From the NCBI RefSeq assembly GCF_900101885.1, contig NZ_FNAN01000020.1, forward strand, positions 1 to 64,000: 64,000 bases of DNA, in the 5' to 3' direction. Below the pieces are notes generated by a model. It was not told where the DNA came from, did not search any database, and saw nothing but the letters and a program-made list of their open reading frames with translations. Numbering within the stretch: the stretch's first letter is position 1; each line of letters begins with the position of its first letter. Source of the stretch: Dyadobacter soli. Lineage in GTDB: Bacteria > Bacteroidota > Bacteroidia > Cytophagales > Spirosomataceae. Positions 61,238 through 64,000 of the stretch are shown one piece after another. The position numbers and the translations under genes were made by a program.

Positions 61238-62839
61238 AGCGGTAACGTTTAAAAGGTTTGGGCACGTCGGAGCATTTAAATTATTTACCTCAGGGGTCTT
61301 CATTGGCGGCCTTCCGACGGAGAATCTCGGTCGGTAAATGAGATAGCTGCCGATTTTGCCTGCCTGGTGATAATTTTTATCGATCAGGGCCACTGCCGCA
61401 GGACTATATCGATCGGCACTATGAAGTGGCATGGTCACAATCAAGCTGTAATAGCCGCGCTCTAAAAGCTGCAAGTAAGGCCTTTCTTTCCAGCCTCCTG
61501 CCATTGTCAGAAAGCTAAGGGTCGCTGGTTCGGCCTCAATAGTGCGGCCCGCTTTCGTAATGGCCAGCATATTGTCGGACAACACGGGTCCCGGTGTCGC
61601 CTTAATCAATGCTACGAGTTGTGCCTCTTCCTTTAATTGGCGGCTAAAATCCTCCGTGACTATTGAAATTATCCAACGACTGGGAACGAATAAAAGCATG
61701 GCCAGTGCTAAAAGGACAAACGGACGGCTTTTTGTGGGCCTGCAATGCATACGCCAGGTGGCCAGCAAACGAAACAAAAAGAGTGTGGTAAGCAGGCAAA
61801 GCGACAAATTCAACGCAAGAAAGAAATTGTAAATCGACCCCATCTTGCCGATAGATATCGCGAGCAGGCCGGCAAAGAATGCATTGATGCTGCCTATCAC
61901 GATCGTCCGGCCGTAGGTATTGCCCGATTTTAAAGAAGCAAAATACCTCCAATCCATGCGGCGAATGCCGTTTCTGTTGTACAAAGCCATTAATGCAGCT
62001 GCGGAAAGTATAAGTTTCAGCGTGATGTTCAGCCGCAGGTGACTCGCGAATTGGGCAAATACGATGTTCCAGGAAAACGGGTTGAGGTTGTAGTTGAGAA
62101 TGTTTTTCAGAAAGCCGCCGTCTGTCAACCAGTAACAAATGGAAAGTCCGGCAAGGCCAAGCAATACCGCAAAGCCGTATACCCGGGCCGTAGTTTTGGG
62201 GTATGCAAAAAAACCAAAAGCTGCACAGGCAAAGGGTGCGCTAAGGAGCGTTTGCTTCGCGAAAACAGCCAGGACAAACAGGATAGCCGCACAATACTGT
62301 CCCGACTCGCTTTTGCCTGAGCTAATATACACGGCCAGGCCGCCATACATCAGCATGAGCCCGAGCATATCTACCCGCATGAGACTCGCCCAGCCAATCA
62401 CGCTTCCCGTGGTAAACACCATTGCCGCTCCCAAAGCACCGATCGCCCGGCGCCACATTCTTGGGTATGATCTCGGGATGCCCTGAAAAGCCAGCAATCC
62501 AATTAATGCGGCCAGCCCCAGCGTGCTCACCAGGGAAACGCTCCTGCCAGCGAGCAGCAAATCACCGGTTGCGAAACCGACTATTTTTGAAATAATCAGG
62601 TATAGCGGCGGATAAGGGAAAATGACATAGGGAAGTCCGTCGAGCGGCTTATAGGCGATTGCCAGGTTGGTGATTTGCTGCGACATCCAAAGCGTATGCC
62701 CCTCGCCATAATCCCGCAGCACGTCTATGCGCAGTAGGCGGAGTTGGATGGCCAGAAATAAAACACCTATGAGCAGCGAAGCACCAATGAGGCATAGGCA
62801 AATAATTGATCGGGGATCACTTAGAGAGAACTTTTTCAT
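60767..62839 (-). CDS. GT39-like polytopic membrane glycosyltransferase, 3' end overrunning neighbour
   Basis: The frame has 690 codons. Residues 1-~515 form a polytopic membrane protein of the ArnT/GT39 kind: RDYGEGHTLWMSQQI in the first loop (acidic catalytic region), YVIFPYPPLYLIISK, and about ten further membrane segments. It ends in a soluble tail (WKERPYLQLLERGYYSLIV, GSYLIYRP). The family should stop near residue 520. No stop occurs there, and residues ~535-690 are antisense to the deiminase gene with no family likeness. The true 3' end or stop has probably been lost or mutated. The start overlaps the upstream stop as TAATG, linking it to the sugar-transfer cluster at 63 kb. Confidence 0.78.
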   Translation of the reverse strand: MKKFSLSDPRSIICLCLIGASLLIGVLFLAIQLRLLRIDVLRDYGEGHTLWMSQQITNLAIAYKPLDGLPYVIFPYPPLYLIISKIVGFATGDLLLAGRSVSLVSTLGLAALIGLLAFQGIPRSYPRMWRRAIGALGAAMVFTTGSVIGWASLMRVDMLGLMLMYGGLAVYISSGKSESGQYCAAILFVLAVFAKQTLLSAPFACAAFGFFAYPKTTARVYGFAVLLGLAGLSICYWLTDGGFLKNILNYNLNPFSWNIVFAQFASHLRLNITLKLILSAAALMALYNRNGIRRMDWRYFASLKSGNTYGRTIVIGSINAFFAGLLAISIGKMGSIYNFFLALNLSLCLLTTLFLFRLLATWRMHCRPTKSRPFVLLALAMLLFVPSRWIISIVTEDFSRQLKEEAQLVALIKATPGPVLSDNMLAITKAGRTIEAEPATLSFLTMAGGWKERPYLQLLERGYYSLIVTMPLHSADRYSPAAVALIDKNYHQAGKIGSYLIYRPRFSVGRPPMKTPEVNNLNAPTCPNLLNVTALLNPGHLARNAVNAASAYIDRSHVNPDHGLAWECLLELLNGFRIVGGHISGQSRVLRDQHYPIDHQAIQVTRGQYAFEAAILVDVLLPNRGKIERTHEDKHLIASVQVYVQGLYFRKVDNGDRAAVLIGGTGQYLPCFKNGLAALRGDRVMSCFLL

Positions 62840-63000
62840 TACAAAAGGATTTTTGCTGCGAGCATTCTTGCCCTGCTGATGGCCTGGTCCATGTCATAAT
62901 ACCGGTATTCGCCGAGCCGTCCGCAAATAAGGGTGTTTGGTTCCTGCGTTGCAAGCCGCGCATATCGCTCGAACAGCGCCCGGTTAAGGGACATTGGCAT
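62839..63000 (-). pseudogene. glf: C-terminal fragment of UDP-galactopyranose mutase-like gene
   Basis: The frame reads LNRALFERYARLATQEPNTL, ICGRLGEYRYYDMDQAISRA, RMLAAKILL and ends in TAA 62839-62841. The pattern ALFERY, GRLGEYRYYDMDQ is the C-terminus of Glf-type flavoenzymes. The rest of the gene is absent, and just upstream the sequence switches to the GT2 gene in another frame. Only ~50 codons survive. Confidence 0.75.
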
Positions 63001-63484
63001 CCGGGCAATCCACCCTGAATGCCAGGAGCAACATCAGTCGCAGCGTTTTGGTGACGATAATGCGTTTCCAGCCATCATCCCGGCTTGTTCTGATTCCGGA
63101 AACCACCAATGCCTGGTTGCGAAGCTGCCAGAAAGCCTGGAAATAGCGGAGATCGCATTGCCAGTCCGAATCGATTTGAAAAACAAAACGCGCGCCTAGC
63201 TCGCCCGCGCGGTGATATCCTTCCAGGCATGTTTGTCCATGCCCCCGGTTCGGTCGGCTGATGATCATCATTCGCTGCCCATATTGAGCTTGCAACTGAT
63301 ATAAAATGGCCAGCGAGTTGTCCCGCGAACCGTCGTCGATAGCCAGTATAACAAAATTCGGGGACCATTTTTCCAGCGCCGGTATCCATTCAAGGATCAC
63401 TTTCTGAATAGAATCCTGTTCGTTGTAAACCGGAATTACCACCACAAGTTCTGGCGGAATTGGATGATGCCCACCGGTAGTCAA
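62984..63484 (-). CDS. GT2-family glycosyltransferase, 3'-truncated
   Basis: This 166-residue frame begins ELVVVIPVYNEQDSIQKVIL. The first acidic motif is VILAIDDGSRDNS, the second FVFQIDSDWQCDL, and ALVVSGIRTSRDDGWKR follows. This is the dolichyl-phosphate-mannose-synthase-like GT2 group. The frame stops after VDCPDANVP, where relatives continue with ~60 more residues, and it runs straight into the Glf-like fragment. The start is uncertain: TTG 63484 or a residue upstream, with no ATG. The catalytic domain is mostly present, so partial activity cannot be excluded, but the gene looks fused to a deletion junction. Confidence 0.75.
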   Translation of the reverse strand: MTTGGHHPIPPELVVVIPVYNEQDSIQKVILEWIPALEKWSPNFVILAIDDGSRDNSLAILYQLQAQYGQRMMIISRPNRGHGQTCLEGYHRAGELGARFVFQIDSDWQCDLRYFQAFWQLRNQALVVSGIRTSRDDGWKRIIVTKTLRLMLLLAFRVDCPDANVP

Positions 63485-63597
63485 ATCAGCAGTCTTTAAA
63501 ATTAATTCAGTATAGGATCGTGAACGTAGTTGATATCAGCTATTGCTATTCTATGATCAGGCGCGGTAAACCCCGTCGTGTTCTACCGTGCAAACCA

Positions 63598-63657
63598 GCA
63601 AAAGACAGTAAAAAGGGAAGTATCCACTGGGACACTTCCCTTTTTACTGTCTTTTGC
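63598..63657. terminator. Strong bidirectional terminator hairpin
   Basis: A perfect 24-bp inverted repeat, 63598-63621 and 63634-63657, encloses a 12-base loop. Each stem carries an A-run at one side and a T-run at the other (AAAAGACAGTAAAAAGGGAA and its complement). It lies ten bases after the stop of the minus-strand gene at 63667 and is the clearest intrinsic terminator of the window. Confidence 0.85.
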
Positions 63658-63666
63658 GTGTGGGAG

Positions 63667-64000
63667 TTAGAGCGGAGCGTAAACCGTTGAAAAAGTGCTC
63701 CCGTAAACGACTGCGCCATCGTCCGTGATGGCATAAGCACGGTAGGAATACCGGAATACCCCTGACAATTCCGGCTCATCAGCCAGCAAAATGAACTGAG
63801 TAAGTGTTGTCGATTGCGCTACCGGGCTTGAAAACGGCTTTTTGACATCATTCACAGTTGGTTCGGAGCTGTCATTCTCGGGCGAAGCACGCAGCACAAC
63901 TCCATACTCGGTGACAGGCCGGTTGCCGAGCTCTGTAAAACTCACCTTGTAATATCGGTGAGGCACCTGTTCGTCCGGATCGTCGCTGTATCGTAGCGTA
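63667..64000 (-). CDS. Uncharacterised protein, C-terminal part (cut by window edge)
   Basis: At least 111 residues, open to the right edge. It includes RYYKVSFTELGNRPVTEYGV, TTLTQFILLADEPELSGVFR and YSYRAYAITDDGAVVYGSTF. The pattern (a reference to changed or regular category, then Y-R-A-Y-A) resembles the fibronectin-III-like modules in Bacteroidota secreted proteins. The start and any signal peptide lie outside the window. A strong terminator follows. Confidence 0.7.
   Translation of the reverse strand, partial: TLRYSDDPDEQVPHRYYKVSFTELGNRPVTEYGVVLRASPENDSSEPTVNDVKKPFSSPVAQSTTLTQFILLADEPELSGVFRYSYRAYAITDDGAVVYGSTFSTVYAPL

Noticed and set aside
1-64000. CRISPR arrays, tRNA and rRNA genes
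   Set aside because: Scanning for regular short direct repeats, cloverleaf-like segments and rRNA hallmarks gave no candidate. Short RNA genes could still be missed by eye.

Overview
The window comes from a Gram-negative Bacteroidota bacterium, most likely Cytophagales and close to Dyadobacter/Spirosoma. Support for this: three proteins with type IX secretion (T9SS) C-terminal sorting domains, a SusC/SusD pair behind an ECF sigma/FecR pair, two periplasmic-propeller histidine kinases, an FtsX-type permease with a PadR partner, lipoproteins with Bacteroidota lipoboxes, and TAnnTTTG-like promoter elements. The genus is inferred from gene style only.

The left half (about 1-34.4 kb) is an accessory region full of decay. 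It opens with the 3' end of an IS3 transposase, a tyrosine recombinase broken by at least four frameshifts and an IS1182-like end. Next is the most coherent unit, a minus-strand operon (12240 down to 2594). It encodes a UGT-like glycosyltransferase, a C39-like/VKOR/thioredoxin fusion, a double-glycine precursor peptide with a six-cysteine core, a TlpA-type thioredoxin, a 76-residue protein, a PLOD-type glycosyltransferase, a C39-peptidase ABC exporter and an HlyD adaptor, with an XRE regulator just upstream. Most junctions overlap by 1-4 bases. The gene set parallels glycocin loci such as sublancin, so the predicted product is an exported, disulfide-rich and probably glycosylated peptide.

From 13 to 30 kb there are small orphan genes (MsrA, NTF2-like, DUF5683, DUF4262, small lipoproteins, a serine hydrolase) mixed with an IS256 end, truncated genes, a duplicated lipoprotein gene pair with reciprocal truncation, and four co-oriented copies of a 116-118 bp intergenic repeat with conserved terminal inverted arms. 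At 30.2-33.7 kb lies a second, apparently degenerate export locus: a chimeric ABC transporter, a truncated ABC ATPase and a shortened DUF6734-like protein.

The right half (34.6-64 kb) is mostly intact. It holds a T9SS leucine-rich-repeat-like protein, a propeller histidine kinase with a LuxR-type regulator, and a 1412-residue T9SS surface protein carrying an internal ubiquitin-like domain that matches human ubiquitin at 33 of 70 aligned positions without gaps. These are followed by an ECF sigma/FecR/SusC/SusD nutrient-uptake locus, a T9SS metalloprotease, a second propeller kinase with a LytTR regulator, a lipoprotein, an exported agmatine/peptidyl-arginine deiminase-type lipoprotein, and a sugar-transferase segment. 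In that last segment a GT39-like membrane protein reads through into the neighbouring gene, and a GT2 and a UDP-galactopyranose-mutase-like gene are joined by what looks like a deletion. No rRNA, tRNA or CRISPR array was seen.
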